From contig OX392541.1 of NCBI GenBank assembly GCA_947623455.1, positions 10,420,719-10,484,718 of the forward strand: 64,000 nt of DNA. Reading direction: 5' to 3'. Below, piece after piece: positions 1 through 11,427 of this stretch. The stretch is from Mimachlamys varia. Taxonomy: Eukaryota; Mollusca; Bivalvia; Pectinida; Pectinidae. Numbering within the stretch: the stretch's first letter is position 1; every line of letters begins with the position of its first letter. A program made the translations under genes and the position numbers. Below the pieces are notes generated by a model. That model was given only the letters and a program-made list of their open reading frames with translations. It was not told the DNA's origin and did not search any database.

Positions 1-1140
1 GTTTTTTAACTATCAACATTAGGCCTTGTCTACTAAAATAAGACTGATGAAATGACATTGATGTCTGCCAAATTGGGTCGATTGCTTGAGAAGAGTATCG
101 ATTTGAAATTCAATATAGAGGTGTTATTATAGTCATACATTTGTATTAACAACATGTCTTCTGATGTTGTTTACTTAATTCAGGATTTTGAAAGATATTT
201 GATTGAAGTCACTTTTTAGTGAGACCGCTTGAGTTCCGTATTTTGTTTATTTGATCAAGATATCTTGGAACAATAAGTTATCTATTGCGGTATTTTGCAA
301 AACATTATGGTGACCGGATTATGTAGTGATCAACACGATAAAAGCAATTTTGACGCATTCTCAGTTTTCTTAATACACAAGTGAAAAAGCCTCGTCGCGC
401 ATTTCCTTTGTGTTGCTGCCGAAAAAAAAACTGCTTAAAATACCATTTTTACCTTCATTTCAAACATTCCAATGATCCAAAATGGCATTTCTAAATTTTG
501 AACCATTGTAAAATATATCCAGATTCGTCATTTTTCATTGACGCTAATTGGAGCGGTAATATTTTACTTTTACTTTTATTTTATTTTTCCAAAATAGGAG
601 CGGTAAATCCGACGAACAATAAATCAAATTGGTATTGCCTTACATATATCTTTATATTAGTTTGCATGGATTTGGGTCTACTCAATCAAACCTTACTGAA
701 TCTTAAAAAGACAGTATAAAAATATACTACATGTATATAAAACAACAGTATTGCAGTTTCGTTTCATTTATTACCTATTTGACAACGACATACATTATGA
801 ACATTGTTTACCATAACGGCGCTACATGTATATAACGACATGAAAAAACTAATTTTCTGAGAATGGAATGGCGGCCCCAATTTGGTGATAACGGTTGCTA
901 ACACCACAGAATTGTTAGGTATTGCAATAAGAAATAACAATAAACAACGTGGTTAAAGGTGCTTCCTTAGAGACAACAGATAATTAATTATGGCCTCTTA
1001 CTTACTTTACTTTGGCAGTTATTTATGGACGCTCTGCAAACTTAGGGACTAAGCCTTTTTGGCTTCTTATAATTACTGCTGAATTTTTTATGCTGGGGCC
1101 TGATATAATTTTTTCGGATATTTATGTCATTAACTGGTAC
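1..1140. other. AT-rich intergenic sequence, no gene seen
   Basis: Short open frames here, including 498-719, lack splice context, codon bias or any recognisable motif. No repeat structure was recognised. Confidence 0.6.
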
Positions 1141-1312
1141 TACACGATTTTTTAAACTCCTTACAAAAGAGAAGAGACCGTGGGCAGAAGCCTTTGTATG
1201 AGAGAAACTTTTTACTCAGAGTCGGCCGAGCTGCGAACCCTCGACCTTCCACACACAGCATGTCAACACGATCTGGTCAAATGGTCTAGACCGTTCAGCT
1301 AACGAGGCATCT
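1141..1312 (-). repeat. tRNA-derived SINE-like fragment
   Basis: Read on the minus strand from about 1,305 the sequence has a tRNA-like A box (TTAGCTGAACGGTCTAGAC) and, about 45 bases on, a B-box-like stretch (GAGGGTTCGCAGCTC). No closed cloverleaf with a paired acceptor stem can be drawn, so this is a SINE head or tRNA relic rather than a working tRNA gene. A short unique body follows toward 1,141. Confidence 0.45.
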
Positions 1313-2154
1313 GAGATAGATGAACATCTTAACAAGGGATGATATTGGGAGCTTTCTCAACAGATTATCAACGATTGGCCTATTTTAGAATAATTGCTGT
1401 CTAAATACATTATATGATAAAGGGAACCTTACTAATTTTCGTATTAATGAATGAAAGTAAATAAAATGTTTAGGTTTGGATGGCATTCTTGCCAGGCTGG
1501 TATTGATTTCATCAACAAATCTCTTCTGCACATTTCATTCTTTTAAAATCAAAAGTTTATTTCCCCTTACAGTCATTATGCATTTTGGTATTGGATTAAT
1601 TACAAAGTGTTCATCAAGACAATATACCTTTTCTGCATATACCTGGTAAGTGCAAATAAACCTAAACAATTTCATTCATGGACATTGGATGAACAGACAG
1701 ATTTTCCTTAAGCCAGAAATCCTCATCATCTTGTGGGCACCATTAATAAAATCTGAAAGAAAAGAAAAATATTTAGAGCTACCTGTATCCTTCTCATATG
1801 CATATGATGAACATTTCAGATTTAAATACCTGGTAATATTACAGACATTATAATGTTAAATAAAACTAGATGGCGCAGACATGGAAACTATTTCTAAGGC
1901 CCCGCTATGGCAGCATTAATTCAATATGTAAAGAATCTATCAACAAGTCTAAATGAAAATAGAATAAAAGGTAGATATGCAGCTCTAAACATCTGAAAGT
2001 CACAATTATCAATTAGTTACAAGTTGGTTGCACACATATACAACACTGACACATCAGGAAAGGCCCCAGTTTGTTATTTAACCCTTATAGTTTAGCAGTT
2101 AATTAAGAGATGTTATATTTGACTTGCCCTTTGATCCAATGACCTTGACATTAA
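1313..2154. other. Intergenic sequence, nothing recognised
   Basis: AT-rich sequence with one 67-codon open frame (1,650-1,853) that shows no domain or splice-site support. Confidence 0.5.
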
Positions 2155-2645
2155 GTGGGTTGACACCTTGTTTGGTTACTGCCAACTTCATAACGTCTTA
2201 ACAAAAATAGAACTGTACGCCAATGGCCTTATACCTCCTACTACCACTCCCTTAGCAATAGAAACTTTATCAGGCAATTTTGATGACAAACAAACTTTTA
2301 TCTGCAGATCACCTCTTCACATCATCCCTAACATTCCTGCGTAGTTTCATTGAAATTGGTGACAGGTTAAGAAGAAGTTTTCCTGACAAACATTCCAACA
2401 AAAACCTGTTTATAGTGACCTGGTTACCATGGCAACCAAAAGTCTGCATAAAATAACCTGCATGCATATCTACACTTGGTCTCTTTCATTCATGTGAAGC
2501 TTCATTGAAATTGGTTTACTGGTTTAGAAGGAGTTGTGTGGTCTAAATTTTCCAAAAAAACCCTGTTTATACGAGCTTATTACCATGACAACCTAAATTT
2601 CTGTTAAAGTAAAACCTGGGTACCATGGCAACTAAAATTAGATGG
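2155..2645. repeat. Degenerate tandem dispersed repeat with GTTACCATGGCAAC motifs
   Basis: Two to three diverged modules of about 165-170 bases follow each other, each with a 'TTCATTGAAATTGGT' box and then 'CCTGTTTATA' and 'TTACCATGGCAAC' boxes (near 2,348-2,440, 2,500-2,600 and 2,628-2,640). The motif at 2,423-2,438 (GGTTACCATGGCAACC) is a perfect palindrome and matches the known X-box bound by RFX factors. The repeat family is not identified. Confidence 0.5.
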
Positions 2646-2990
2646 GGGGGGGTATAATGTACAATGATGCAGGTATCAAGTTTCATCATTATATCTTCAA
2701 AAATTGCACTTGTGACCTTTGGAAATTATAAAAATAAAACAAGAGGCAGAAATTGAAAAACAAAATATTACTGTTTTCTTAATTGTTTCAGAATTAACAT
2801 CCGACTTTGTAAAATATAAAAAATGTGAATCCTGCTAAATTCATATCTCTATAGGCAAACTAGATTAATTGATGGAAGTTGATATTTTAAATTTGTCGCA
2901 TATTTGTTTATGAATAATTTTGTTATTTATGATTTTTTTTCTCAGCTTTATGGCTAAAGGACTTGTTTTTGGTATTGTGGGGGCCCTAAA

Positions 2991-3449
2991 GGACTCACAC
3001 AACTAAATCAGCCTATCACGAAGTGTTTCATACGTTTGTAGTTCCTACCGAAAAATTGTTCCGGCTAAGTACAGTGATTCTGAATAATCTAAATAGGTAA
3101 TTGTTGACATATTCTGCATTGAATGAAATCTATAGATATTTAACTTTACAAAAATGTATACTTTTGGTAGATTTTGATATGTGATGGCGGATTGATATGG
3201 GGTCAAAAGTCAGAGGGTGTTCCCGTCCCATTTCACTGGTTTGATATATAAATTTCCAGTTGTCCGAAGCAGATGACCGTAGCGAGCTAAAATGCCACGA
3301 AACTTCTGATAAAATGTCATTTGACGTCTTTGCCATGTATGTATCTGTGAATCCAGGCAGTTGTCACTAGTGTTGAACTTCAAATATTAAAGTTATTAGC
3401 TCTAAAGCTTAGTAATAACATATAGTAAATTATTTAGTTGTGCGAGTCC
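2991..3449. mobile_element. 459-bp non-autonomous DNA element (MITE) with TIRs and TAAA duplication
   Basis: The left end reads GGACTCACACAACTAAAT and the right end ATTTAGTTGTGCGAGTCC, an 18-base inverted repeat with one mismatch. TAAA occurs directly outside both ends (2,987-2,990 and 3,450-3,453), consistent with a target-site duplication. No transposase is encoded, and the short minus-strand frame inside it is not supported. The left half recurs at 42,808, 53,840 and 63,149, and a diverged right half at 37,088, 48,154 and 57,474. Confidence 0.75.
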
Positions 3450-4952
3450 TAAATGGGGTCAAAAGGGACTTTTTTTGGCTTCAATAAATTATCTAGTCAA
3501 ATTCTTACCATTCTTTAAAGTAGTTAATGATCCCTTGTTACTGTGTGCTACCAAGTTGTAGTGTATGAATTCTCCTCTCCCCTTGCTGGGGATCATATTT
3601 CTTTCCATGTTTCATCAAAATCAGGTGGTTTTTAGGAAGAACATTATGAAACTGAAAATGCACCATGTGACCAATGTCACCGTCCCATCAATAGGTGTCA
3701 GATAAAAGAACCCTGTGGTGTTACTGTAATTAACAACTTAAATGATCCCCATGTGGTTGTAATCATTATCATGAATTTATTTAGGGTTAGTTATAATGGA
3801 ACTTTTTGGGAAATTCTCTCACGAGTACCAGTCAGAAATAATGTGAAGTTGAACGGCTTTATCAGCGTTGTTTTACTTTTACAGTGGCTTTTTTTTTAAA
3901 TTTGATTATTAAAATCTGCTACTCATTTAGCAGAAACCATTTATTACAATAAAACTCAACTCCCCCCCCCCCCAGCCACACACACACCACACATAACATC
4001 TGTGTTAAAACTTGATGATAATAATAGTTCAAATAAATTGCTGCTTATTTCTTGAAAAATAGATAAAGTTTTAATTTATTTTGATATTCCTTTTCCTTAC
4101 AGATGCATAAATATATGATTTTTTTTTAATTAAACTTCATACTAATTTTGTGTTTGAAAACATATTTTTACTGGATTTCAGCTTTATATACAAATATAAT
4201 TTATGATATAATTATAATGTTTGTCTGTAGTCACCATGCACAATATACTAGTATATGTATTCAAATGCATTCATTTTGCAATTATTATTATTATCTACCT
4301 TAAGTTAATACCTTTACATAAACTGTATTCATTTCCTGGATTTTTCAAATTGCTAATACATGTACTTACATTGATACTGCCAAGTGTACACTGTTATGCT
4401 GGCAGATATGGCCTCTATCTTCCAATTCAAGCTGTCTTTCCACTTTTTCTTAGTTGATTCCACTTCTTTGGTCATAATTAAAGTGTACCAAGATGCCATA
4501 GTTAAAAATATCAGTATGTGTCCGAGCTATCTAGATCATGTACATCACACATTTGCCAATCCCACTTTTCCTTACTAGTGTCAAGTGTGTAAATAAAGGA
4601 GGCAGTTTGCAGCTGGGCACCTGAGGCACTGTATTATAATCACAGTCACATGGAGCTTGGCGGGATCTGATAGGCTAGATGATAGGTCAGTCGCCTCGTG
4701 CTGTATCATGCCTCATTTTGTATCATAGACGGGCTACCAGCCCCTAAGTTTTTATGGTGAATTTCTCTACCTGAATTTTACTAATAGCTTTATATAATCT
4801 CCCCTAGTTTAAAACTTTAGGATTTAGTCTAGCATCAGACATTAAAGTGATCAAAATTATTTAGAGTTATTTTGTTTCCAAGTAATTCAAAATCTGTATA
4901 CATGTAAAAGATGTGCATTGATTAGGTTGCCTTACAAGCGTGAGCTGTAGGG
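3450..4952. other. Intergenic sequence with a C-run and CA-rich tract
   Basis: A run of cytosines with adjacent CACACA lies at about 3,961-3,992. The two overlapping open frames at 4,221-4,578 have no support as genes. Confidence 0.5.
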
Positions 4953-5028
4953 AATTTCCCTTTAGCTCAGTTGGTAGAGCATCGGTCTGGAGAGCCAAGG
5001 GTCACGGGTTCTCGTCCTATTACATAAC
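4953..5028 (+). repeat. tRNA-like sequence (SINE head or tRNA pseudogene)
   Basis: A good A box (TTAGCTCAGTTGGTAGAGC), an anticodon-arm-like segment with a CTGGAGA loop (GGA would read as Ser) and a degenerate B box (GGTTCTCGTCC) occur in tRNA order. The bases that should form the acceptor stem do not pair and the B box lacks its usual TTCGA core, so a functional tRNA is unlikely. Confidence 0.55.
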
Positions 5029-6590
5029 ATCTAGAGACATTTAGGGCCAGCCTAGCTGTGAGGGAGCACTTTCACTGTACATAATGTTATACCTTTATTA
5101 CAATAACGATTCTGTATACATCATAATAGGTTATAATTTCAACATTTCCATCAGTTGTTTGAAAATTTGTGGAAATTAAATGTCATGAGCAACGAAAATA
5201 TCCTATTAGATGTTAAAATTATTTCTCTTTGGTACAATTTCATCAATGACAATAGGATCAATGAGAGAAATAATTTAAGAACCATTGATAAGATTCATTC
5301 ATGGGCAGACAGAAAGTTATTTACTAAACATATGAGATAACATAAATAACCTATTACATCAGTGACCTTTGTTGAAATTGAATACTTGCAACCTTTGGCT
5401 AGCATTTCCGAATAGGTATCTTGATTTAAATTACTGAGCTAACACTTCCTGATCCAAATGTTGTATCAGTACTACAATGCATTCTTTTTATATCATGTTG
5501 CATTTGTCAGACAAAAACAATTGACATTAACAGATATGTGACATTCAGAGAAACATTTTTTTCCACTAAATCTAGTGCATTTCCAATCTCAATAACTGAA
5601 AGTAAGCTATTCAAAGTATATATGAAGATGTTTCAATCTATAGATAATATTGTTTCATCAAAAACATTTTTTTTGTTTTTGTTATACTAATTTTATTTTC
5701 TATGCAAAATTTTGTACAAGTTGTATTTGAAATCAATGGAAATGACATCTATGATCTTACACAGATTATATAGAGGGGGAAATGGTGTTCTGAAAAAAAA
5801 CATGATATAAAGAAGAATGCGATATTAACAGGAGTGATATTAAGTGGAATTCACTGTATTATGACTTCCAAATGTATTTGTTTAATCAGTAAGCCAACAA
5901 TACTTCTGCTTGAATTGTGGAATGTATCAACAGCAGTGACATAATGTATTAGCATGATTGGTGTAGAGAGTTCCCCCACAATTAAACTTCCCTTGACCCC
6001 ACACTTACTGTATGTAGCAGGCATGATGCTGGGCTTGATATAGCCTGTAACACAACAGTCCATAACCATATGCTTAGTACTTCTTATAAATTTATATAAT
6101 TTGAATGATGTTACCATGAAAAGGCTCTGGTTGTATTCATATATCTGTATTCAGCACTTCATATATGTGATATATGTAAGTAGAATGCAGGTGTAAAGCA
6201 ATTCTTAATGATACATTAAGTTGTAAGTTGTATCAGGGGAGTTCCTCCAATCCCCTGTTTACCTTTTACTTACATTGTACATCACCTGTAGATAACTAGA
6301 CTACAGTATATAGGGTTGGAAATATGGAAAGTATTCTCTAAAAATTGAGTTGTACTTAGTCACATTTAATTGCTATAACTTGTCAAATTTGCTGGAAACT
6401 TTGTCACAAAATGTTACTTTCCAAGCCTAGAAGTTGCTTTCAAAAGTCCCTCAGCTTACCCCATCAACCAAAAAAGTTACATTTTTACTTGCAGTTCACT
6501 CAGTAAAATCTAATGAAACACCTAGTTTCCAATAAGTACTCGCATAAATAACAGTGCTGTAATAAAACAATCGTGATAAGGCGGGTTGAA
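5029..6590. other. Intergenic sequence, nothing recognised
   Basis: AT-rich DNA. The open frames at 5,155-5,340 and 5,851-6,117 show no motif and no credible splice context. Confidence 0.5.
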
Positions 6591-7030
6591 TGACAAGCCG
6601 TTTGGGGTTTTAATTATTAAATACAGATATCTACATTTTAAATAGAGATATCTACCTTTGAATATATGGAAAATAAAGATTTTTCTATAACAACTACAGA
6701 TATTTATTAAAAATTAGAGAGATCTCCATTAGAAATACAGATATCCATTTGAATTACAGATATCTTAATCTTAATTAAGTATATCAATGAAGGGAAAAAG
6801 ATTGCTCCCTTTGTCTAATTATTTTGCGCAAGACAGAAGCTATGTCACAAAAAATATTTGAAATAGCAGGAAATGCTAATCAATTTGGGATACAATCCCT
6901 AATTCTTTCATTCCTTTTACCAGCCCTTAACCTCAATAACTGGTCATCTGTTCTTTCTATGGTACTCTGTATAACCGCAACAGTTCTCTCTACTTTCTGC
7001 AGTACAGCTGCCATGAAAGTCTCCTGCCGA

Positions 7031-7170
7031 CTGGCCACAGGCACTTATTACACTCGGTATTTCAGGTCTTGTCTTGCTGAGGGTCCACTACGTACTGTAT
7101 ATGTAACATGTATGTAGATAAACCTTGGAAAGACTGTGGTTATTCATTTAATAAGTGCCTGTGTGGCCAG
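7031..7170. repeat. Inverted repeat pair
   Basis: CTGGCCACAGGCACTTATTA at 7,031-7,050 is inverted at 7,150-7,170 with a 2-base insertion, enclosing about 100 bases. It may be the ends of a small element nested in the larger one. Confidence 0.6.
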
Positions 7171-7609
7171 CGCTAGATCAACAGCCGTTCATGTATCCAC
7201 AAGTTGGAGAACAATACTTTTTTCTGTGTTTTAAATTTTAATTCTTCATACTGAGACAAACATATATGAATAAAGATATGCTTATTTAGAATAAAAATAT
7301 CTGAATCTAAATTAAACATACCTTAATTTTCAAATAATTACATATATCTCAATTGAAATAGCAATATATGTTTTTGAATTGAAGACAACTGTGAAATTAT
7401 ACGATTATGAAATAAAGACATCAGTATTTTAGTTAGAGATATCTATTTCAAATAAAGCTTAGTAATCTTTATTTCAATTAAATATATCTTCATAAGGACA
7501 AGAAATGGATATCTCTGATTGAAATAGAGATATCTCTTTTTCAATTAGAGATATATGTTATTCAAATATAGATATCCCTATTTGAAATACAGATATTTCT
7601 AATTTAATT

Positions 7610-7750
7610 AAGGAATGACCACAATTTATTTCAGGTTATATGGTATATACCGACGAAAATGTGTGCACTTTGCATAAATTCGCGAAGCAGTTTATGCAAA
7701 AAAGTGTGATATATACCGTATAACCCTGAAATAAATTGTGGTCATTCCTT
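7610..7750. repeat. 141-bp foldback hairpin
   Basis: About 41 bases starting AAGGAATGACCACAATTTAT return inverted at 7,710-7,750 with one substitution and one indel. The inner part also pairs (GCACTTTGCATAAA against TTTATGCAAAAAAGTG). A related fragment, GAGGTTATACGATATAACCT, lies at about 7,971. Confidence 0.75.
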
Positions 7751-8757
7751 ATAATTTCATTTCTGAACATACATAATTATATAAGACATAGGTCTTATAA
7801 AATAATTTGGAACTAATTACGACAAAAAATTGAATGGTTTTGCAAAAAAACACTACCGTGTGCATAAATTTCATCTTTAAACAACTTCAAACAATCAGAA
7901 GTTTGATTACAAAATACTGCGCAAAACATGGCGGTATATGACGTCATCACTTTTTGCATTGTCTGATTTTTGAGGTTATACGATATAACCTGAAAAAGTT
8001 TAACATTGGGGTAATAGGCAAAATTAAATTATATAAAGATATTTCAATTTCAATTTTTGAAATAGAGATATCTGTATTTGCAATAGAGATATTGTTTTTA
8101 AATTTAAATAGAGATATTGTTTTTAAATAAAGATATCTTTACCTAAATAGGTTAAAACCCAAACGGCTTGTCAAAGGGATATACTGGTGGAAACATAAAC
8201 TTTGTCTTAACTTAGAAGGCCCGAAAGCAAACTTGCATGTTTATACCTCCGTGTTGAGATTACATTAATGACTGTACAAGTGTAATTGAAACAATGTTAT
8301 GTTCAATTATAGAGTTTCCTGTTAAAGGTAGAGATTGATTGCTTCCTGCTGGTGCACCGATGCTGGCAGGTGAACTAATTGTTTTATGTCAGATAAGGCC
8401 GAGATTCAGAGCATTTGGTTGTCCAGGCAAACCACCAGCTAACTAATCTCTACAGCTAATTTATGTGACAAGTCGGCAGCCCAAACCTGGCTGGTATGGG
8501 GAGGGGTGCTGGTCTGTACCGTAATGTGTAACATGATACCCCTCTAATCATGATAACTGAATTGAAAGTGTGCTCACATTACCTAGCTGTGAAAAACAAA
8601 ACAATACATGTCATATCGTTCAATATTATTCCTAGGATTTATTGATGTAAAATTAAATTTAAAATATTTATTTGACAGAGTATTATGTCACACAATATAT
8701 GAAGATTTATGAACATTTTGTATAAAACCTATTCCCATCTATGACCCATGTATGGGA

Positions 8758-9515
8758 TTAAGGATTTGGGTATAAATTCTTCACACATGAAAGTACACAC
8801 ACCGGCATAACTTCACGTTGATGGGTTACAACCCATTCACCTTCTTCCATGCTGCGTTTTTTCAAAACATATCTAGGATCATTCCATCCTCCAAGATTGC
8901 TTATCACTTTCCAGTATTTAGAATATCTATCTTTTCTGATGACACTGTTCTCAAGACATGGCGCTTGTCCATTTCCCAACCATTGGTGGTAATGTGACGT
9001 CACACATGGAGTCTGGAAACAATGGGGACAATCAGAATCTTGTAATTTAGACACAGACGGACTATCATCTTGCTGTAGTGCAGATGTGTCCGTTGATATA
9101 GTTGAACTCCCTGATTGATGTGGTGCAGATGTGTCAGGACCACATTTCATGTCCAACCTTTTTTTTTCTTTGATATCACCTTTGAAACCCAAAACAATAT
9201 GACGCCTTATAAATTATACTCTATCATGATCAGAGATCTATAACACCTAACATGCATAGGTGCACAGTACTCTAAATATTTTGCTACTTGTAAAATATAT
9301 GATTCATTGATGGCACATGTAACATTGACACTCTTATTCAAGTATCTTTTCTTGATTTTAGTAATGGAAACAATAACACAATAATTTTATCACATTCATA
9401 AAATATATAAATACATACCTGTTCTTGTGTATGTCCATCCATTTTCTTGGTAGAGTTGTTTTATTGCAATTTCTTGCTCTTCGGTGAGGGAATGTTTGAT
9501 AGTGTATGTAGCCAT
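8758..9515 (-). CDS. Transposon accessory protein, zinc-finger-like, two exons
   Basis: Exon 1 is 9,419-9,515 (ATG at 9,513-9,515; 32 codons plus one base) ending at a GTATGT donor. Exon 2 is 8,758-9,179, beginning after an AAG acceptor; the joined codon is Gly and the frame stays open to a TAA, giving about 172 residues. The N-terminus (HSLTEEQEIAIKQLYQENGW) looks helical. A Ser/Thr/Gln-rich linker lies at about 48-80. Then comes CPHCFQTPCVTSHYH (Cys83, Cys86, Cys91, His95, His97), a likely zinc-binding cluster, then a KYW...GGW.DPRY segment and the C-terminal REVMPVCV and LYPNP. From memory, similar 'IMP.C...YP' domains occur as second ORFs of animal DNA transposons; this is unverified. Unlike its partner, this gene is unbroken. 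Role unknown: DNA binding or transposase partner is inference. Confidence 0.7.
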
Positions 9516-9672
9516 GCCTGTCCACAGGGAAGGTGTATATGACACTTGAACTTGATACAGGTCACATACATGCACGTGTGTGTTACACAGATAGCCAATC
9601 AGTGAGGCTCTTTTATCTAGCCAGCAGTTTCAAATTTGAAAATTACATCAGTTTGATTAAACTAAATTCAAA
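9516..9672. promoter_or_regulatory. Divergent promoter region of the two transposon genes
   Basis: Only 157 bases separate the two start codons, so any promoters must share this interval. It holds a small palindrome (TTCAAATTTGAA, about 9,629) and no clear TATA box. The call rests on position only. Confidence 0.4.
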
Positions 9673-11427
9673 ATGGCTCTAAGTGAAATAACGAATACCT
9701 TCAGTGGAAAAAAAGTGAGAAAGCGTCTTAGTGATGGGTCTTTCAAGGAATATGCTTACAATGCCTGTATGAAGACTATTGAGCTGCATTTACAGAACGA
9801 CAATTTGAAGCTTCAGTTTGAAACAAAATTGGCTGCTGTAAAAGAATTGGTTGGAAAGAAAACAAATCTTGCTTTTATTTTCGATAGAGTGCTAGATCAT
9901 TTCCTTTCAAGGAATCTGTCTAATCAATCTCATTCCCGGAGATCCAACAACAACAAACTGCAAATCAAGAACATATTGTGATGCCCGACAAAGTTGGAGA
10001 CAATTTTGATGATGAATTGTTTATTTGAAATATTCAATCAGTTGTTGACTTTCCTGGGAAAATCGAGGACCATGCAAGACAGTGTATGTACCAATTTAGA
10101 GTGAAGGACATTTCAAGGAGTGGACATGTTATCCATGTTGACTATTCGTGCTCTCAGGGACATAACCTGCGATGGACATCATCGGAATCTGTCAATGGCA
10201 ATTTAGTTGTCAACCACAAAATAGTGATGGCTTACCTATGTAGTGGAATGATGCCATTACAGTATGAAAAATTCAGTAAATTTGCCAAATGTGGATTGAC
10301 CAGCCAACACTTTCGTGCAAATGTGCTTCAGAGTATGGGAACTATAGTTAATTTGCTGAGAAAAACATCAGTGAATATGGCAAAAAATGAAGAGAAAAAT
10401 GAAATTGAGGAGGGCATATCCATAATGACTGATGCCCGTCATGCTTGTAGGAAGAATTCCTACCATACGGACCACGTTGCACTCGGCCAAAAAACACACA
10501 AAGTTGTTGACATTCAGACGAAAGCAGACGAAAGCAGACAAAAGATGTTCCCAGAAACATTATAAGCAAGTTGGATGTACTCGGATGTATGAGAGTTTTG
10601 ACGAGTGTGGGATACATGTAAGGAATCATGCACATGATCGTAACATGGCGGTGAATAAGATTGTGAAAGAACGTCCAAATACAACCAATACAAATGAACG
10701 ATGGCATGCAGCCAAGCCAATTACAAAGGTGATGACCAAAATTGGAAAAGGTATGAAGAGGTCTATGGGGACAACATGGCACCCACAGTTGAGAGACAAG
10801 GGGGCAGAAATTAGGAACCATGTTTACTGGTCCATTGAAAATTGTGAGCAGAATGCTCAGAGGATGCGAGAGCTGATCGATGTTTGCATCTTTCATTTTC
10901 AAAACGTGCACGATCACTGTGATGTGAACTCCAACTGTAGACGACAGGATCATGTACCTTCGTCAACTGTCATCACTGATCAGGTTGCTGTCAACCTTCT
11001 TCAAAAAACTCTGCATGACCTGACAGTTTACAAAAACGCAGAAGATTACATGATGTCGAAGGACACATATTATATTGAAAGCTTCAACAATACCTGCCTC
11101 ATCTACCTGGATAAGAGGATTCATTATAAGAATATCATGTACCAGTTGAGAATCGATCTCGCTGTCTTGGACTGGAATGAACATGTGGGAAGAGGACATA
11201 CGTCTATTAACAGGAATGTGTGTGTTCAGCACAATAGACGTCGGACAGGCAAAAAACCATATGTTTCTAAAACCTACAACTTTGTGGTTGATATTTGGGT
11301 TCATATGCTTGACTTCCTGCGAGTCGAAAATGACCAGCCTGGAAATAATGCTAGTGATGAGGACGAGGAGGAGGAAATATGGTTGACAATAGTGCCGATA
11401 GCTACGATAGTGACAGTGACTAACTAG
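9673..11427 (+). pseudogene. Broken DDE-type transposase (Kolobok-like, tentative)
   Basis: The protein is spread over two frames. The N-terminal part runs from ATG 9,673 (LSDGSFKEYAYNA) to about 9,920; the next part continues one frame over with an in-frame TGA at 10,026-10,028; the third returns to the first frame after 10,520. The second shift coincides with a 10-base direct duplication (AGACGAAAGC at 10,516-10,525 and 10,526-10,535). Likely catalytic acids are Asp in TDARHACRKNS (10,431-10,433), Asp in HAHDRNMAVNK (10,636-10,638) and Glu in YYIESFNN (11,077-11,079). WHAAKP, TWHPQL.DKG and NVHDHC...NCR look like conserved landmarks with possible zinc ligands. An acidic tail (DEDEEEE) ends it. 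The antisense open frames over this region are shadows. Activity is unlikely from this copy; family assignment is from memory. Confidence 0.7.

Larger units (their letters stand above)
6591..8173. mobile_element. 1.58-kb inverted-repeat element filled with GATATC palindromes
   Basis: The ends are inverted copies: TGACAAGCCGTTTGGGG on the left and CCCAAACGGCTTGTCA on the right, differing by one base of length. Just inside both ends, and again at 7,260-7,620 and 8,030-8,150, are clusters of short AT-rich units around AGATATC or GATATCT, in both orientations and spaced roughly 20-30 bases. Two further inverted pairs lie inside (7,031-7,170 and 7,610-7,750). A 97-codon frame at 6,824-7,117 overlaps one arm of the first pair and is probably spurious. 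No clear target duplication was found. It could be one foldback element or a nest of several MITEs. Confidence 0.6.

Noticed and set aside
3130..3336. 68-codon minus-strand frame
   Set aside because: It lies inside a MITE with clear TIRs and a target duplication.
4953..5028. Functional tRNA-Ser gene
   Set aside because: The acceptor stem does not pair and the B box is degenerate.
6824..7117. 97-codon hydrophobic frame
   Set aside because: It overlaps an inverted-repeat arm of a non-coding element and has no supporting motif.
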